Source: Nitrosomonas sp. JL21 (lineage in GTDB: Bacteria; Pseudomonadota; Gammaproteobacteria; Burkholderiales; Nitrosomonadaceae). From it: DNA of 64,000 nucleotides. Position 1 is the first letter of the stretch, and each line of letters starts with the position of its first letter. The position numbers and the translations under genes were made by a program. The stretch is taken from contig NZ_QRCB01000018.1 of the NCBI RefSeq assembly GCF_009833095.1, positions 1 through 64,000 on the forward strand, written 5' to 3'. Under the pieces are notes generated by a model, which searched no databases, was not told the DNA's origin, and saw only the letters and a list, made by a program, of their open reading frames with translations. Below are positions 51,452-61,997 of this stretch, piece after piece.

Positions 51452-53188
51452 ATGATGTTTAACAATATGACCATTCAGTCTCGATTAATCATCGTCATCG
51501 GATTTCTTTCTGCGCTGCTGGTCAGCACTGGAGGTCTCGGTGTCTATGGAATGAACCAGATGAATGCAGCATTCAAGGGCGTGTATGACGACCGCGTTTT
51601 ACCGCTGGGTGACCTGGGTGTGGTTCTGGATCGCATCCAACGGATACGTTTCAATACAGTGATTTCCAGTTATGCTGAAAATCCGGCCATCGTGGTGGAG
51701 AGAAAACCGCTCAATGACCAGCGATTTGCCGAAATTTCGACCTTGTGGCCACAATACATGGCGACCAAGTTGACCAGCGAAGAAGCCGCGCTTGCCAAGG
51801 ACTTCGAGCAGCAATGGCAGAGTTTGTCGCAATCGGTGGACCGTTCGATGAATGCAGCGCTGAACAAAGACTTCAAAGCAGCCCAGCAAAATCTGCATGA
51901 TGACATGTTCGCCAAATTCGATGCAGCCCATACCACGATGTTCAAATTACTCGATTTGCAGCGCGTCTTGGGATCGAATGAGTACAAGGCAGCGCACGGC
52001 GCTTACCAGAACCTGGTGACGCTCAGCAATAGCATGACTGTGGCTGGCCTGATTCTCGCCGTCCTTGCCGGATTTTTACTGATGCGCGCCATCATTCGGC
52101 CTTTGAACGAAGCCGTGACCATCGCCAATGCCGTTGCCTCAGGCGATCTCACGACCCGGATTGAAGTGCGTTCGACCAATGAAATGGGACGTTTGCTTCA
52201 GGCATTGAAAACGATGAACGATAATTTATTGGACCTGGTCGGCAAAGTTCGCCACAGCACGCAATCGATTGCCACGGCATCGGGCGAAATCGCATCGGGT
52301 AACATGGACTTGAGCCAACGTACCGAAGAACAGGCATCGAGCCTGGAGGAAACCGCTTCTTCGATGGAAGAATTGACGTCGACCGTGAGACAAAATGCCG
52401 AGAATGCGCGCCAAGCGAATCAACTGGCCGCCGGCGCATCGGAAGTGGCGATGAAAGGCGGAACCGTGGTAGGGCAAGTGGTGCAAACGATGAGCTCGAT
52501 CAATGACAGCTCGAAGAAAGTGGTGGAGATCATCGGCGTCATCGACGGCATCGCGTTCCAGACCAATATCCTGGCGCTGAATGCAGCGGTTGAAGCAGCC
52601 CGGGCCGGTGAGCAAGGCAGAGGTTTCGCAGTAGTGGCCACCGAAGTGCGCACTCTGGCACAACGCTCGGCAGCCGCAGCCAAGGAAATCAAGGGATTGA
52701 TCAATGATTCCGTCGCAAAAGTCGACGAAGGCACGAAACTGGTCGACGAAGCCGGAACGACCATGGATGAAATCGTCGCCGCCGTGAAGCGAGTCACTGA
52801 CATCATGAGTGAAATTTCTGCCGCATCGCAGGAACAAAGCTCGGGAATCGAGCAAATCAATCAGGCAGTCTCGCAAATGGACGAAGCTACGCAGCAGAAT
52901 GCTGCCTTGGTGGAAGAAGCTTCCGCTGCCGCAGAGTCCATGAAGGAACAATCAAATGTATTGACTCAGGCCGTCAGCGTGTTCAAATTCGAGCATCGCA
53001 GTGCTGCAACTGCCGCCGCACCAAAAGCACAGAAACAGCAATCAGGCACGTTGATCAAATTGCCCAATCGTCGACTAGCTCCGAAGAAAGCAGTGGCCGA
53101 CGTTAAAACAGACACGACATCGGAAAAATTGACCGCCCCATCGCGCAAGGCTGCCGCAGCCGGTGGAGAGGACTGGGAAGCATTTTAA
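51452..53188 (+). CDS. Methyl-accepting chemotaxis protein
   Basis: A 578-residue receptor: membrane span 1 (about 10-30), a periplasmic four-helix-bundle 4HB_MCP domain (about 30-187), span 2 (about 190-210, with [10 protein letters not shown]), HAMP (about 212-265) and a signalling hairpin with the invariant tip [20 protein letters not shown] and [18 protein letters not shown]. The C-terminal residues GGEDWEAF resemble the NWETF tail that docks CheR methyltransferase in E. coli Tsr, at the end of a flexible Ala/Lys/Pro-rich linker. Ligand unknown. AAGGAG precedes the ATG. Confidence 0.95.
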   Translation: MMFNNMTIQSRLIIVIGFLSALLVSTGGLGVYGMNQMNAAFKGVYDDRVLPLGDLGVVLDRIQRIRFNTVISSYAENPAIVVERKPLNDQRFAEISTLWPQYMATKLTSEEAALAKDFEQQWQSLSQSVDRSMNAALNKDFKAAQQNLHDDMFAKFDAAHTTMFKLLDLQRVLGSNEYKAAHGAYQNLVTLSNSMTVAGLILAVLAGFLLMRAIIRPLNEAVTIANAVASGDLTTRIEVRSTNEMGRLLQALKTMNDNLLDLVGKVRHSTQSIATASGEIASGNMDLSQRTEEQASSLEETASSMEELTSTVRQNAENARQANQLAAGASEVAMKGGTVVGQVVQTMSSINDSSKKVVEIIGVIDGIAFQTNILALNAAVEAARAGEQGRGFAVVATEVRTLAQRSAAAAKEIKGLINDSVAKVDEGTKLVDEAGTTMDEIVAAVKRVTDIMSEISAASQEQSSGIEQINQAVSQMDEATQQNAALVEEASAAAESMKEQSNVLTQAVSVFKFEHRSAATAAAPKAQKQQSGTLIKLPNRRLAPKKAVADVKTDTTSEKLTAPSRKAAAAGGEDWEAF

Positions 53189-53317
53189 ACAACCCCATCA
53201 ATAAATTCTGGGCGATATCTGAACATACTCAGGTATCGCTTTAGCATGTAAGAACCTGCATTTCATTCGCTTAGTTAAACCACTGCGAAACCCAAATACT
53301 TTGCAAGTATGAGAACC

Positions 53318-53365
53318 AAGGAAGCTCAAAAAACTGCTGCGTTTAGTCATGATGCGTTGAAATAG
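53318..53365. repeat. Dispersed GGAAGCTC-type repeat
   Basis: CAAGGAAGCTCAAAAAACTG followed by CTGCGTTTAGTCATGATGCG matches the start of the repeats at 39993 and 55413. It lies between the MCP and the convergent GNAT gene, ending three bases before the GNAT stop. Confidence 0.55.
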
Positions 53366-53367
53366 AC

Positions 53368-53811
53368 TTAACATGCATTTTTCACATTATGATGTGGCCT
53401 TTTTTCCATTTTTATAGTCATGCCATTTTTTTCAATAATGACAAACCCCATACGCTCATATAGCCTTTTAGCTGGATTATCTTCAAAGGTTGTAAGCTGA
53501 ATGCAACAATCGGGATAATGGACAAATAAATACTTCAGTATATTTGTGCCAATTCCTTTATTTTGCCATAAAGAAGACAGCTGGAAATTAACGATATAAA
53601 GAGGGAGCGACTCTTTAATAACATTTATATAACCTGCTCTTTTTCCATCAATAAAAACCATTATCACATTCTTATATACAAGCCTCCGTCGGAATTCTTG
53701 AGGAACCCAACTTCCCCAATGGCGACAAAAAAGCTCAAACATATTCCGCTTAGTTAAGCGATAGCAATATGAATAATCTTCTGACCGAGCAGGTCTAAGC
53801 TCGTACTCCAT
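53368..53811 (-). CDS. GNAT-family N-acetyltransferase
   Basis: A 147-residue acetyltransferase. The N-terminal region YELRPARSEDYSYCYRLTKR is typical of GNAT; the CoA loop is Q-x-x-G-x-G (QNKGIGTNI) near 84-92; the last strand has AKRLYERMGFVIIEKNGMTI. It is more A/T-rich than its neighbours and isolated, so it may have been acquired. Similar proteins acetylate small molecules or protein N-termini; no substrate can be assigned. Confidence 0.85.
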   Translation of the reverse strand: MEYELRPARSEDYSYCYRLTKRNMFELFCRHWGSWVPQEFRRRLVYKNVIMVFIDGKRAGYINVIKESLPLYIVNFQLSSLWQNKGIGTNILKYLFVHYPDCCIQLTTFEDNPAKRLYERMGFVIIEKNGMTIKMEKRPHHNVKNAC

Positions 53812-53971
53812 AATTTTTCTAGAATTTAATAACTGTAAATTAACTATAAGATTTTTATCTATTCATCAAACAAGAGAACAACAATGCGACAAAACACCGC
53901 ACTCAACGAATAAAAAATATCTCTACCGAATAGAAGCAAACGAGTTAACCAGCAACAGGACTATTGCTGAC

Positions 53972-55369
53972 CTATCCATATTTCTTCCGATTGCGCCGCC
54001 GCCGGTTATGGGCACGACGCAGTTCATCTTCGGTGGGAGGCGGTGCTTTTTTGTCGGCGTAGGGATTGTGACCGGTCTTGAAATCGACGCGCAGCGGTGT
54101 GCCCAATAATTTGAATACGTCGCGGAAGGTGTTTTCCAGGTAGCGCCGGTACGTTTCCGGCACATGGTCGAGCATCGTGCCATGCACGATGATGAGCGGC
54201 GGATTGGAGCCACCTTGATGGGCATAGCGCATTTTCGGGCGCGACATGCCGCCGCGCGGCGGTGGATGTTTTTCGACGGCCGCAATCAGCGCACGCGTCA
54301 ATTTGGGCGTCGGCAAATGCGCCATTGCAGCAGCGTACGCTTGGTCGATCGACGGCAGCAGATGCTTCATGCCAGTGCCATGCAATGCGGAAATATAATG
54401 CAATTGCGCGAAGCTCAGAAAGGCCAATTTGCGGCTCATTTCACGCTTGACGGTATCGCGCTGATAATCGTCCAGGCCATCCCATTTATTGACGGCAATC
54501 ACTAACGCGCGCCCTGCTTCCAGGATGAAGCCAGCGATATGCGCATCCTGATCGGAAATCTCATTGCGCGCATCGAGCACCAGCACCACCACATTGGCAT
54601 CTTCGACGGCCTGCAAGGTTTTGATGACCGAGAATTTCTCGATCGTCTCGAACACCTTGCCGCGGCGCCGCAACCCAGCCGTGTCGATCAACGTGTACTG
54701 TTTGCCTTTGTGCTCAAAATCGACATAAATACTGTCGCGCGTCGTCCCCGGCTGGTCAAACGCAATGACTCGCTCCTCACCGAGCAACGTATTGATCAGC
54801 GTGGATTTCCCGACATTCGGACGGCCGACAATGGCAATTTTGGGATGATCGCTGGCAGGCGTTTCTTCTTCGGCATCGGGAAAATCCGCCAGAGCCCAAT
54901 CTGCCAGCTCATGAATATTATCGCCGTGCATCGCGGAAACCGCACACGGTTCTCCCAGCCCCAATTCAAAGAACTCCGCCGTCACCACCGCTGTCCGCAT
55001 GCCTTCAGTTTTATTGACGACCAATAGAATATTTTGCCCAGATTTACGCAATTGTTCAGCAATAATTTTATCGTGCGCCGTCACGCCTTGTCGGCCATCG
55101 ACGATAAACAGCACTTTGTCGGCTTCATCAACGGCCTGCAGGGTCTGTTTCGCCATCGCATGCAGGATGCCTTCCTTGATCACCGGCTCAAATCCGCCAG
55201 TATCCATTACCAGATAGGGCTTATCGCCGATGCGGCCATGACCATAATGGCGATCGCGGGTCAAGCCGGGTATGTCGGCGACGATCGCATCGCGCGTGCG
55301 GGTCAAACGATTGAATAACGTTGACTTCCCGACATTGGGACGGCCAACTAAAACAAGTGTGGGCTTCAT
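53972..55369 (-). CDS. der: Ribosome assembly GTPase Der (EngA)
   Basis: The 465-residue essential GTPase helps mature the 50S subunit. Two tandem G domains are visible: [14 protein letters not shown] with DTGGF (about 8-55) and [14 protein letters not shown] with DTAGL and NKWD (about 180-310), then a KH-like domain (about 360-440) with [10 protein letters not shown] and a basic C-terminus RRNRKKYG. It ends the betaproteobacterial block that begins with ndk and rlmN. Confidence 0.97.
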   Translation of the reverse strand: MKPTLVLVGRPNVGKSTLFNRLTRTRDAIVADIPGLTRDRHYGHGRIGDKPYLVMDTGGFEPVIKEGILHAMAKQTLQAVDEADKVLFIVDGRQGVTAHDKIIAEQLRKSGQNILLVVNKTEGMRTAVVTAEFFELGLGEPCAVSAMHGDNIHELADWALADFPDAEEETPASDHPKIAIVGRPNVGKSTLINTLLGEERVIAFDQPGTTRDSIYVDFEHKGKQYTLIDTAGLRRRGKVFETIEKFSVIKTLQAVEDANVVVLVLDARNEISDQDAHIAGFILEAGRALVIAVNKWDGLDDYQRDTVKREMSRKLAFLSFAQLHYISALHGTGMKHLLPSIDQAYAAAMAHLPTPKLTRALIAAVEKHPPPRGGMSRPKMRYAHQGGSNPPLIIVHGTMLDHVPETYRRYLENTFRDVFKLLGTPLRVDFKTGHNPYADKKAPPPTEDELRRAHNRRRRNRKKYG

Positions 55370-55412
55370 GATTGACGGCTATGGATGGGCATTCGCTGCG
55401 ATGAATTAAAAT

Positions 55413-55455
55413 TAGGAAAGCTCTGAAAAACTACTGCGTTGAGTTATGCTGCGGC
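55413..55455. repeat. Dispersed GGAAAGCTCTGAAAA-type repeat
   Basis: TAGGAAAGCTCTGAAAAACT followed by ACTGCGTTGAGTTATGCTGC lies in the 126-base gap between der and bamB. It closely matches the repeats at 53318 and 39993 and, inverted, at 7994-8037. Confidence 0.6.
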
Positions 55456-55495
55456 TGAAATTTATGGTTTTAAACCGAACATTTACCGTGAATAG

Positions 55496-56725
55496 CTAGA
55501 ATTGGGTACTGAATGCATAGACGCCGCCTTCGATCGTTTGCACCGCAAATCCATCCGGCAGGGGTGTCGGCGCAGTGCTGATCATGCTGCCGTCGGTCTT
55601 TGAGCGGGCTACCAGACCGCCATCGTAATTCCGGATCACATTCACAAAACCCTGATCATCCGCGACCACGATATACGCGCCGACGATGGTCGGGCGGGTC
55701 AATTTTTTGCTGCCCAATCGGCTCTGTTTCCACATGCCGGCGCCGCTGATCAGATCATACGCTGCCACCACGCCTTTTTCCTCGGTCACGTAGAGATAGT
55801 CTCGATCCATCGTCAAACCCGCGCTGCTGGATGATTCGCGTCCCCAGATCTGGGAACCGTCATTGATAGCAAAACAGGCCACCCGGCCCTGATAGGCGAC
55901 GGCGCACGCAAATTGGTTATTCACGACCGGCGCGCTGGTCACATCGGTCATGCGTTCCAGTTCGGTGACGCCCTTGGGCTGCGAAACAGTGACTTCCCAG
56001 CCGAGATTGCCGGTAAACAAGCTCAAAGCGACCAGCTTGCCGCCAGGGAATCCGGCAAACACTGCGCCATGCGCGAGCGTCACGCCCGCCGTGCTGCGCA
56101 CCGTCAACGACGGTGTCGCACCTTGATACACCCATTTGCGGTTGCCATCCAGCGCATCCAGCCCATAAATCCGGCCATCCAGCGTGCGGACGACGATCAC
56201 GTTATTCTGGATTTGCGGGGGACTGAGAATTTCGCTACTGACCGATGTCTGCCATACCATCGCACCTGTGTCGTTATAAGCGATGACTTCACCCTTGAAG
56301 GTGCCTACCAGGATGAGGCCCTCGCCGATACCGACGCCGGCGGAAAATTTGCTTTTGGTTTTGACTTCCCACACGGATTTGCCGCTCGCCACATCGTATT
56401 TAGTGAGCTTTCCGGATTCGTCGGCGACATACAAAGCGTCATTATCAAATGCGCTATAGAACGATGCGATCTGATTCTCTTCGACCTTGCCTTTCCATTT
56501 CAGAGGGATACGGTCGGCTTTCTTCAGCGTTTCCAGTTCTTCCTTGTCATACTCGACCACTTCATCTTTGACGAAAATATCGGATATCTGCGTACTCATC
56601 GATTCGACGAGCCGGGTATCCAATGGATTGGTGATGCTGCTGCAGGCTGTCAACAGCATTGCCACCGCTACAGAACATCGCGATGATCGAATGGATTTGG
56701 TGAGATTCAGGGGAGCAGCGATCAC
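55496..56725 (-). CDS. bamB: Outer membrane assembly lipoprotein BamB
   Basis: The 409-residue lipoprotein is a subunit of the BAM complex that inserts beta-barrels into the outer membrane. Lipobox LTAC gives a lipidated Cys28. An eight-bladed PQQ-type propeller follows, with recurring G-x-x-Y-x-L-D-A and W-x-x-x/x-G patterns such as VRTLDGRIYGLDALDGNRKW and DDQGFVNVIRNYDGGLV. The start codon is GTG; no in-frame ATG would leave a usable signal. It follows yfgM after nine bases. Confidence 0.93.
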   Translation of the reverse strand: MIAAPLNLTKSIRSSRCSVAVAMLLTACSSITNPLDTRLVESMSTQISDIFVKDEVVEYDKEELETLKKADRIPLKWKGKVEENQIASFYSAFDNDALYVADESGKLTKYDVASGKSVWEVKTKSKFSAGVGIGEGLILVGTFKGEVIAYNDTGAMVWQTSVSSEILSPPQIQNNVIVVRTLDGRIYGLDALDGNRKWVYQGATPSLTVRSTAGVTLAHGAVFAGFPGGKLVALSLFTGNLGWEVTVSQPKGVTELERMTDVTSAPVVNNQFACAVAYQGRVACFAINDGSQIWGRESSSSAGLTMDRDYLYVTEEKGVVAAYDLISGAGMWKQSRLGSKKLTRPTIVGAYIVVADDQGFVNVIRNYDGGLVARSKTDGSMISTAPTPLPDGFAVQTIEGGVYAFSTQF

Positions 56726-56734
56726 GTTGATGAA

Positions 56735-57373
56735 CTATTCGGAATCACCCAGCGCGTCCAGCTTCATCTGAACGATATTGAAGTAATTATTGGTTTTACT
56801 GAGCTTTTCAATGGCCGCTTGGTAACTCAGGCGAGCTTCGGAAATTTTGTTCGCAGCGACGAGTATGTCGCCTTTGCGATCCAGGTAGAGTCCCGCGAAA
56901 GTTTCGCCATGCTGAGCATTCAATACTTTCAGTGCGTCATCATATTTTTCTTCATCCAGCAGAATGCCCGCGATCCGCAATCGGGCCACATCGTGCATCG
57001 TAGGTTCCTTGGCGTGATCGATCACCCACTGCAAATTCTGCACAGCGCGTTTGCCATTCCCCGCGTCAACATCAGCCTGTGCTGCGATCATCGCCGCACG
57101 GGGCGCATAGCCGCTGGATGGAAAACCTTCCGTCAATAACTGCGCTGCATCATTGACGCGCGACGCGTCACCGGAAGTCTTGACCTGCTGTAGCAGAGCG
57201 TACAAATCCGCAGCCTGCTGCGATTGTTTCTGTTGATAATAATTCCAGGCCTGCATACCGGCGATGGTGACCAAGAAGGCCGTCAGCAGGATGATGAGGG
57301 CGTTGCCGAACTTATCCCACCAATTTTTGATGCCATCAATTTTTTCCTGCTCTTCGAGATTGTACGTCACCAT
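56735..57373 (-). CDS. yfgM: YfgM-type inner-membrane TPR protein
   Basis: A 212-residue protein with a short cytosolic N-terminus (MVTYNLEEQEKIDGIKNWWD), one membrane span (about 22-43) and a periplasmic TPR-like domain (about 50-205). The layout and place between hisS and bamB match YfgM, an ancillary SecYEG-PpiD chaperone-site protein in E. coli. Confidence 0.9.
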   Translation of the reverse strand: MVTYNLEEQEKIDGIKNWWDKFGNALIILLTAFLVTIAGMQAWNYYQQKQSQQAADLYALLQQVKTSGDASRVNDAAQLLTEGFPSSGYAPRAAMIAAQADVDAGNGKRAVQNLQWVIDHAKEPTMHDVARLRIAGILLDEEKYDDALKVLNAQHGETFAGLYLDRKGDILVAANKISEARLSYQAAIEKLSKTNNYFNIVQMKLDALGDSE

Positions 57374-57457
57374 GATATATTCCTGAAAAAATTTGAAACT
57401 GAATAAAAAATTTCGATCAGCTTAGCAATGTATTGTAAAGCAATCAGCTATTGACCA

Positions 57458-58717
57458 TTATTTCCGCAGTAGTTCAGTGACTGCGGTCAACTTGACGCGT
57501 GCTTGCTCTACCGCTTCACGCAAGGGTTTCAGCGTCACTTCCTGCGCTTCGGCTTCCTCATCGCCGATGATCACCGCATAACTGGCGCCGGTTGCATCCG
57601 CTTTTTTCATCTGCGATTTGAAGCTTCCCTCGCCGCAGTGCAGGATGACATCCATTCCTTCGCCACGCAGAAATTCCGCGCATTTCCAGGCATAGCGGGC
57701 AGCCTGCTGACCCTGGTGAACAATGTAGATATCAGGCGCAGGCTGAGTGATCGGTTGACCGCTATCCTGCATCAAAGCCAGCAATCGCTCGACACCCATT
57801 GCAAAACCGCAGGCGGGAGCAGATTTTCCGCCCACCTGCTCGATCAACCCATCATAGCGGCCACCGGCACACACAGTGCCTTGCGCGCCCAATTGATCGG
57901 TCACCCACTCGAATACTGTGCGATTATAGTAATCGAGCCCCCTGACCAAACGTACATTGATTTCAAAATCAATGCCCTGTGCCTGCAGTATCTGTTGCAA
58001 TGCTTCGAAATGAGCACACGAAGCTTCATCCAGATCGTCGATCAAACGAGGCGCATCAGCAATGATATTCTGCATCTGCGGATTTTTGCTGTCGAGAATC
58101 CGCAACGGATTGGTATGCAGTCGCCGCAAGGAATCCTCATCCAGATCATCGCGATATCGCTCGAAATACTTGATCAACCGGGTGCGGTGCAGAGCGCGTG
58201 ATTGAGCATCGCCCAGCGTGCCGATCTCCAGCCGCAAGCCTGAAATACCCAGTAGATCCCACAACCGGGCGCACATCACGATCAGTTCGGCATCGATATC
58301 GGGACCCGCATAACCGAGGGCCTCAACGCCAACCTGGTGAAATTGCCGGTAGCGCCCTTTCTGCGGCCGTTCGTGCCGGAACATCGGCCCCGAATAATAG
58401 AGCCTTTGCGGACTGCCATACAAAAGGTTATGTTCGATCACGGCGCGCACGCAGGATGCAGTTCCTTCCGGCCGCAATGTCAGGCTGTCATTGTTGAGGT
58501 GGTCGATGAAGGTATACATTTCCTTCTCGACAATGTCGGTCACTTCTCCGATCGAACGGATGAATAAGTCCGTTTGCTCGACGATCGGCGTGCGGATATT
58601 GCGGTACCCATAGGCAGACAGCCATTGATGTATGGTTTGCTCAAAATGTATCCACAGATACGATTCACTCGGCAGAATGTCATTCATGCCGCGAATGGCT
58701 TTGATACCATTACCCAT
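57458..58717 (-). CDS. hisS: Histidyl-tRNA synthetase
   Basis: The 419-residue class II synthetase charges tRNA-His. Motif 2 includes [20 protein letters not shown] (about 108-127), the histidine A box is [15 protein letters not shown] (about 257-271) and motif 3 has [10 protein letters not shown] (about 306-315). The anticodon-binding domain occupies the last 95 residues. Its ATG overlaps the ispG stop (TGATG), so the two are translationally coupled. Confidence 0.97.
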   Translation of the reverse strand: MGNGIKAIRGMNDILPSESYLWIHFEQTIHQWLSAYGYRNIRTPIVEQTDLFIRSIGEVTDIVEKEMYTFIDHLNNDSLTLRPEGTASCVRAVIEHNLLYGSPQRLYYSGPMFRHERPQKGRYRQFHQVGVEALGYAGPDIDAELIVMCARLWDLLGISGLRLEIGTLGDAQSRALHRTRLIKYFERYRDDLDEDSLRRLHTNPLRILDSKNPQMQNIIADAPRLIDDLDEASCAHFEALQQILQAQGIDFEINVRLVRGLDYYNRTVFEWVTDQLGAQGTVCAGGRYDGLIEQVGGKSAPACGFAMGVERLLALMQDSGQPITQPAPDIYIVHQGQQAARYAWKCAEFLRGEGMDVILHCGEGSFKSQMKKADATGASYAVIIGDEEAEAQEVTLKPLREAVEQARVKLTAVTELLRK

Positions 58718-59955
58718 CAGACAGATTTTCTCGGATATTTTTCACTGACGTATCTGTCGACGATCTGGCGGAACTCGCTGGCGATATTATCGCCTTTGAG
58801 CGTCACCGTTTTTTGCCCATCCACGAATACCGGTGCAACCGGGTTTTCACCGGAGCCGGGCAGGCTGATGCCGATATTGGCGTGCTTGCTTTCGCCCGGA
58901 CCATTCACCACGCATCCCATCACAGCCAGGCTCATGTTTTCTACGCCTTCATATTGTTCACGCCACACGACCATTTCATCCCGTACATAAGCTTGTATGC
59001 TTTCCGCCAGTTCCTGGAAATACGTGCTGGTGGTACGACCGCATCCGGGGCAAGCCGCGACCAAAGGCACAAATGCGCGCAAACCCATCGTCTGAAGAAT
59101 TTCCTGAGCCACGATCACTTCTCGGGAGCGGGAGCCGCCAGGCTCGGGCGTCAATGAAATGCGAATGGTATCGCCGATCCCCTCTTGCAGCAGCACCGCC
59201 AGTGCCGCTGTCGACGCGACGATTCCTTTGGAGCCCATGCCCGCTTCAGTCAGGCCCAGATGCAATGCATAATCGCAGCGCTGAGCCAGTTCACGGTAAA
59301 CCATGATTAGATCCTGGACGCCGCTCACTTTGCATGACAGGACAATTCTATTGCGGCCCAGACCAATTTCTTCAGCCTTGGCCGCGCTTTCCAGCGCCGA
59401 AGTGATCAGCGCCTCACGCATGACATATTTGGCATCCTGCGGATTTGCGGAAGCAGCATTCTCATCCATGATACGAGCGAGCATTTCCTGATCCAGACTG
59501 CCCCAATTCACGCCGATGCGCACGGGTTTGTCGTATTTGCACGCGATCTCGATCAACGTGGCAAACTGCTCATCGCGTTTCTTGCCCTGACCGACATTGC
59601 CCGGATTGATCCGCAATTTCGCCAGCGCCTGCGCACATTCGGGATGGGCGGTCAGCAACTTATGGCCGTTGAAATGAAAATCGCCCACCAGCGGCACATG
59701 ACAACCCATCTCATCCAACCGAGCGCGAATATTCGGCACAGCTTGCGCGGCTTCCATCGAATTGACGGTAATGCGCACCAACTCAGACCCGGCGCGTGCC
59801 AACTGTGCAACCTGCTCAGCAGTCGCCGCTTCATCGACGGTATCGGTGTTGGTCATCGATTGAACCACAACCGGCGCGCCGCCGCCCACCATCACCGTAC
59901 CTACCCGAACCCCTACACTGGCTCGGCGCTTAACCAAGAAACTATTTGCAGACAT
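58717..59955 (-). CDS. ispG: 4-hydroxy-3-methylbut-2-en-1-yl diphosphate synthase
   Basis: The 412-residue [4Fe-4S] enzyme makes HMBDP in the MEP isoprenoid pathway. The N-terminal TIM barrel has [13 protein letters not shown]; the C-terminal cluster domain holds CPGCGRT and [18 protein letters not shown], giving the three cysteine ligands and the conserved glutamate. No insertion domain, as expected for proteobacteria. Placed between rodZ and hisS as in related genomes. Confidence 0.97.
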   Translation of the reverse strand: MSANSFLVKRRASVGVRVGTVMVGGGAPVVVQSMTNTDTVDEAATAEQVAQLARAGSELVRITVNSMEAAQAVPNIRARLDEMGCHVPLVGDFHFNGHKLLTAHPECAQALAKLRINPGNVGQGKKRDEQFATLIEIACKYDKPVRIGVNWGSLDQEMLARIMDENAASANPQDAKYVMREALITSALESAAKAEEIGLGRNRIVLSCKVSGVQDLIMVYRELAQRCDYALHLGLTEAGMGSKGIVASTAALAVLLQEGIGDTIRISLTPEPGGSRSREVIVAQEILQTMGLRAFVPLVAACPGCGRTTSTYFQELAESIQAYVRDEMVVWREQYEGVENMSLAVMGCVVNGPGESKHANIGISLPGSGENPVAPVFVDGQKTVTLKGDNIASEFRQIVDRYVSEKYPRKSV

Positions 59956-59985
59956 AATGTACTCTATAAAATCAATACGTAATTC

Positions 59986-61212
59986 TTACTCGAGGGTCAG
60001 ACGCGCAGTTCCGTCCTGTTTTTTATAGGAAGAAAGATCGATATCTTTATCGTTATAGGTGAGACGCACCCCTGTCGCATTTCCCAAAACTACTGACAAT
60101 GGTCTTTTCCCGGTGATCGTTTGTTCGCTGCCGCCTTTTCTGAGTTGCTCCAATATCGTGGCGTTCTTTCCATCGACGACTTTGACCCATGAATCGGCAT
60201 TGAACTTGAAGTGCAAGGTTCCTATATCAGTCAGCGTTGGCAATGGTTTCTCCGCTTCTTGAATGACCGGTTTGCTTTCAATCGGCAAAGTGAGTGTTTG
60301 AACGGTCAGATTGGACGCATTCGCTGGACTATTCTGACCGGGTAATTGCAGAGCTGTTTCGAACGATGAGCTGGCGGGCGTCTCAGTGGAACCCGAGGAC
60401 AGCGGCAGAGGAATTTCTACCGACGCTTTGTCAGCGCCAATTTTTACTTCAGCCTGATGATCCGGGCGCGCCAATTTCTGCCCATCGTTATTTTCGATTA
60501 CGAAATACGCCCCGAGCACGGCAGCAAACAACAGAATAAGAACCATCACGCGCTTGTTGCTCGAATTCTCACGCCTCTCAGAAAACGATAGATTCTTGTT
60601 TTTGAGCGGTGTTTTTTCATAATGGAATCGTGCCGGTTCCGATTCAGGAAGCATTTGCAATAATGGCTCGGGATTCAACTGGCAAAGATTGGCATAATTG
60701 CGCACGAAACCACGTAAAAACGTCCGGCCTGGTAATTTTCCAAAATCTTCCTTTTCGATCGCTTCGACTTGTTGATTCGACAATCGCAATTGCCGGGAAA
60801 CATCATCAATGCTCAATCCTCTGGCCATTCGCGCCTTACGCAAAATATGTCCCACACTGTGTACGATACTGGCTGAATCCATCGAATTCGATCCGTGACG
60901 TCTCAATAGATAATCATTCTGGAGGTTCGAATTTTCCTGACTATTCACTTCAGTACGTTCTTGAGAGTGTGCCTGATCGGCAGAAAACGACGCCGAATCC
61001 TCTGTTTGCTGAGGATCCAACGCTTGCATATTCTGCTGTTCTGGTGTCAGTAAGGTGGAATCGCCAACGCTTGGGGAGCTATGGTCAATATTATCCGACT
61101 CAGTTTGCGATGAGCGGTTTAGGACTGATGCTGAATTAAAGTCGACATTGCTCGCTCCCTGCACACTGGAAAGGGGATCACTGCCGTCAATTCTTTGCTG
61201 ATTATCATTCAT
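59986..61212 (-). CDS. rodZ: RodZ-like cytoskeletal/cell-shape protein
   Basis: A 408-residue protein. A long Ser/Gln/Asn-rich N-terminal region (1-115) is followed by a Cro/CI-type helix-turn-helix (about 125-190: HILRKARMARGLSIDDVSRQ), a membrane span (about 220-242) and a periplasmic DUF4115 domain (about 330-408: FKFNADSWVKVVDGKNATIL). RodZ links MreB filaments to the cell wall machinery. The long disordered N-terminus is unlike the E. coli protein, in which the HTH is near residue 15-80. Its start overlaps the pilW stop by one base. Confidence 0.9.
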   Translation of the reverse strand: MNDNQQRIDGSDPLSSVQGASNVDFNSASVLNRSSQTESDNIDHSSPSVGDSTLLTPEQQNMQALDPQQTEDSASFSADQAHSQERTEVNSQENSNLQNDYLLRRHGSNSMDSASIVHSVGHILRKARMARGLSIDDVSRQLRLSNQQVEAIEKEDFGKLPGRTFLRGFVRNYANLCQLNPEPLLQMLPESEPARFHYEKTPLKNKNLSFSERRENSSNKRVMVLILLFAAVLGAYFVIENNDGQKLARPDHQAEVKIGADKASVEIPLPLSSGSTETPASSSFETALQLPGQNSPANASNLTVQTLTLPIESKPVIQEAEKPLPTLTDIGTLHFKFNADSWVKVVDGKNATILEQLRKGGSEQTITGKRPLSVVLGNATGVRLTYNDKDIDLSSYKKQDGTARLTLE

Positions 61213-61997
61213 TATCTGATTCTTCCTTCTCGAACAGCGATGGCTTCTTTGGAATCTGGAAAATATTTCTGCAATTGAAACAAATAACTATCAGCAGCTC
61301 GTTGGTCTCCAGCTGCCTGCTCTATCTGTAGCGCCAATAACAGCCCATCTGGAGTGGATGGGTTATTCTGCAAGAAATGGGTCAATTTCGACCTCGCATT
61401 CTGCAAATTGCCGCGCTGAAATTCAATGTTGATCAACCCGATCATCGCAGATGAGTAATTGGATTGAATCGATAACGCCTTTTGAAAAAAAAGCCGTGCT
61501 TCATCGTACCGGCTTCGCTTCAACTCACAAAGGCCGGCATTGGTGTAAGCCATTTCAGGCGTCTGATACAACGGGTCTTTCGCAGCCATCAGAAAAAAAT
61601 TAATGGCCTGATCCATGCGTTCCGGCAAACGCTGACATAGAAACCAGCCATAGTTATTATGGATCTCGGTATTTTTCGGCGCCAGCCGAACTGCCTGCTC
61701 AAAGTTATCCAATGCTTTGCTATCTTCATTCAGCGCCATATTGACCAAACCCAGGACATTGTAAGCTGGCGCATAGTCTGGCTGCGCTTTGAACGCTTCA
61801 TCCACTTCTTCCAGCGCCACATCCCACTGGCCTCGATGGAAATACTCTCCAGCCAATTCGGTATGCACTTTAGCACTCTGCACCGCGCGTTCCAATTTCT
61901 CCGCATTGAGCGCGTCTTCATCAATAGGTGGCTGGACGCATGCCGTAGTTAGCAAGATCACAAAAACGAATGCAGCAATTGGCACAAATCGCATCAT
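61212..61997 (-). CDS. pilW: Type IV pilus biogenesis lipoprotein PilW/PilF
   Basis: A 261-residue outer-membrane lipoprotein with lipobox TTAC (Cys20) and six TPR-like repeats (about 40-250: [40 protein letters not shown] and others). PilF is the pilotin that brings secretin PilQ into the outer membrane; the orthologue in this genomic position is commonly called PilW. It overlaps rlmN by four bases. Confidence 0.92.
   Translation of the reverse strand: MMRFVPIAAFVFVILLTTACVQPPIDEDALNAEKLERAVQSAKVHTELAGEYFHRGQWDVALEEVDEAFKAQPDYAPAYNVLGLVNMALNEDSKALDNFEQAVRLAPKNTEIHNNYGWFLCQRLPERMDQAINFFLMAAKDPLYQTPEMAYTNAGLCELKRSRYDEARLFFQKALSIQSNYSSAMIGLINIEFQRGNLQNARSKLTHFLQNNPSTPDGLLLALQIEQAAGDQRAADSYLFQLQKYFPDSKEAIAVREGRIR

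Noticed and set aside
52226..52951. A 241-codon minus-strand ORF opposite the MCP signalling domain
   Set aside because: Long antisense frames are expected in regular helical coding sequence; the translation is rich in Cys, His and Gly without pattern.
55913..56686. A 257-codon plus-strand ORF opposite bamB
   Set aside because: It lies wholly antisense to a well-supported lipoprotein gene, has no RBS and its translation has no domain character.
57503..58201. A 232-codon plus-strand ORF opposite hisS
   Set aside because: Antisense shadow of the histidyl-tRNA synthetase gene; no independent evidence for coding.
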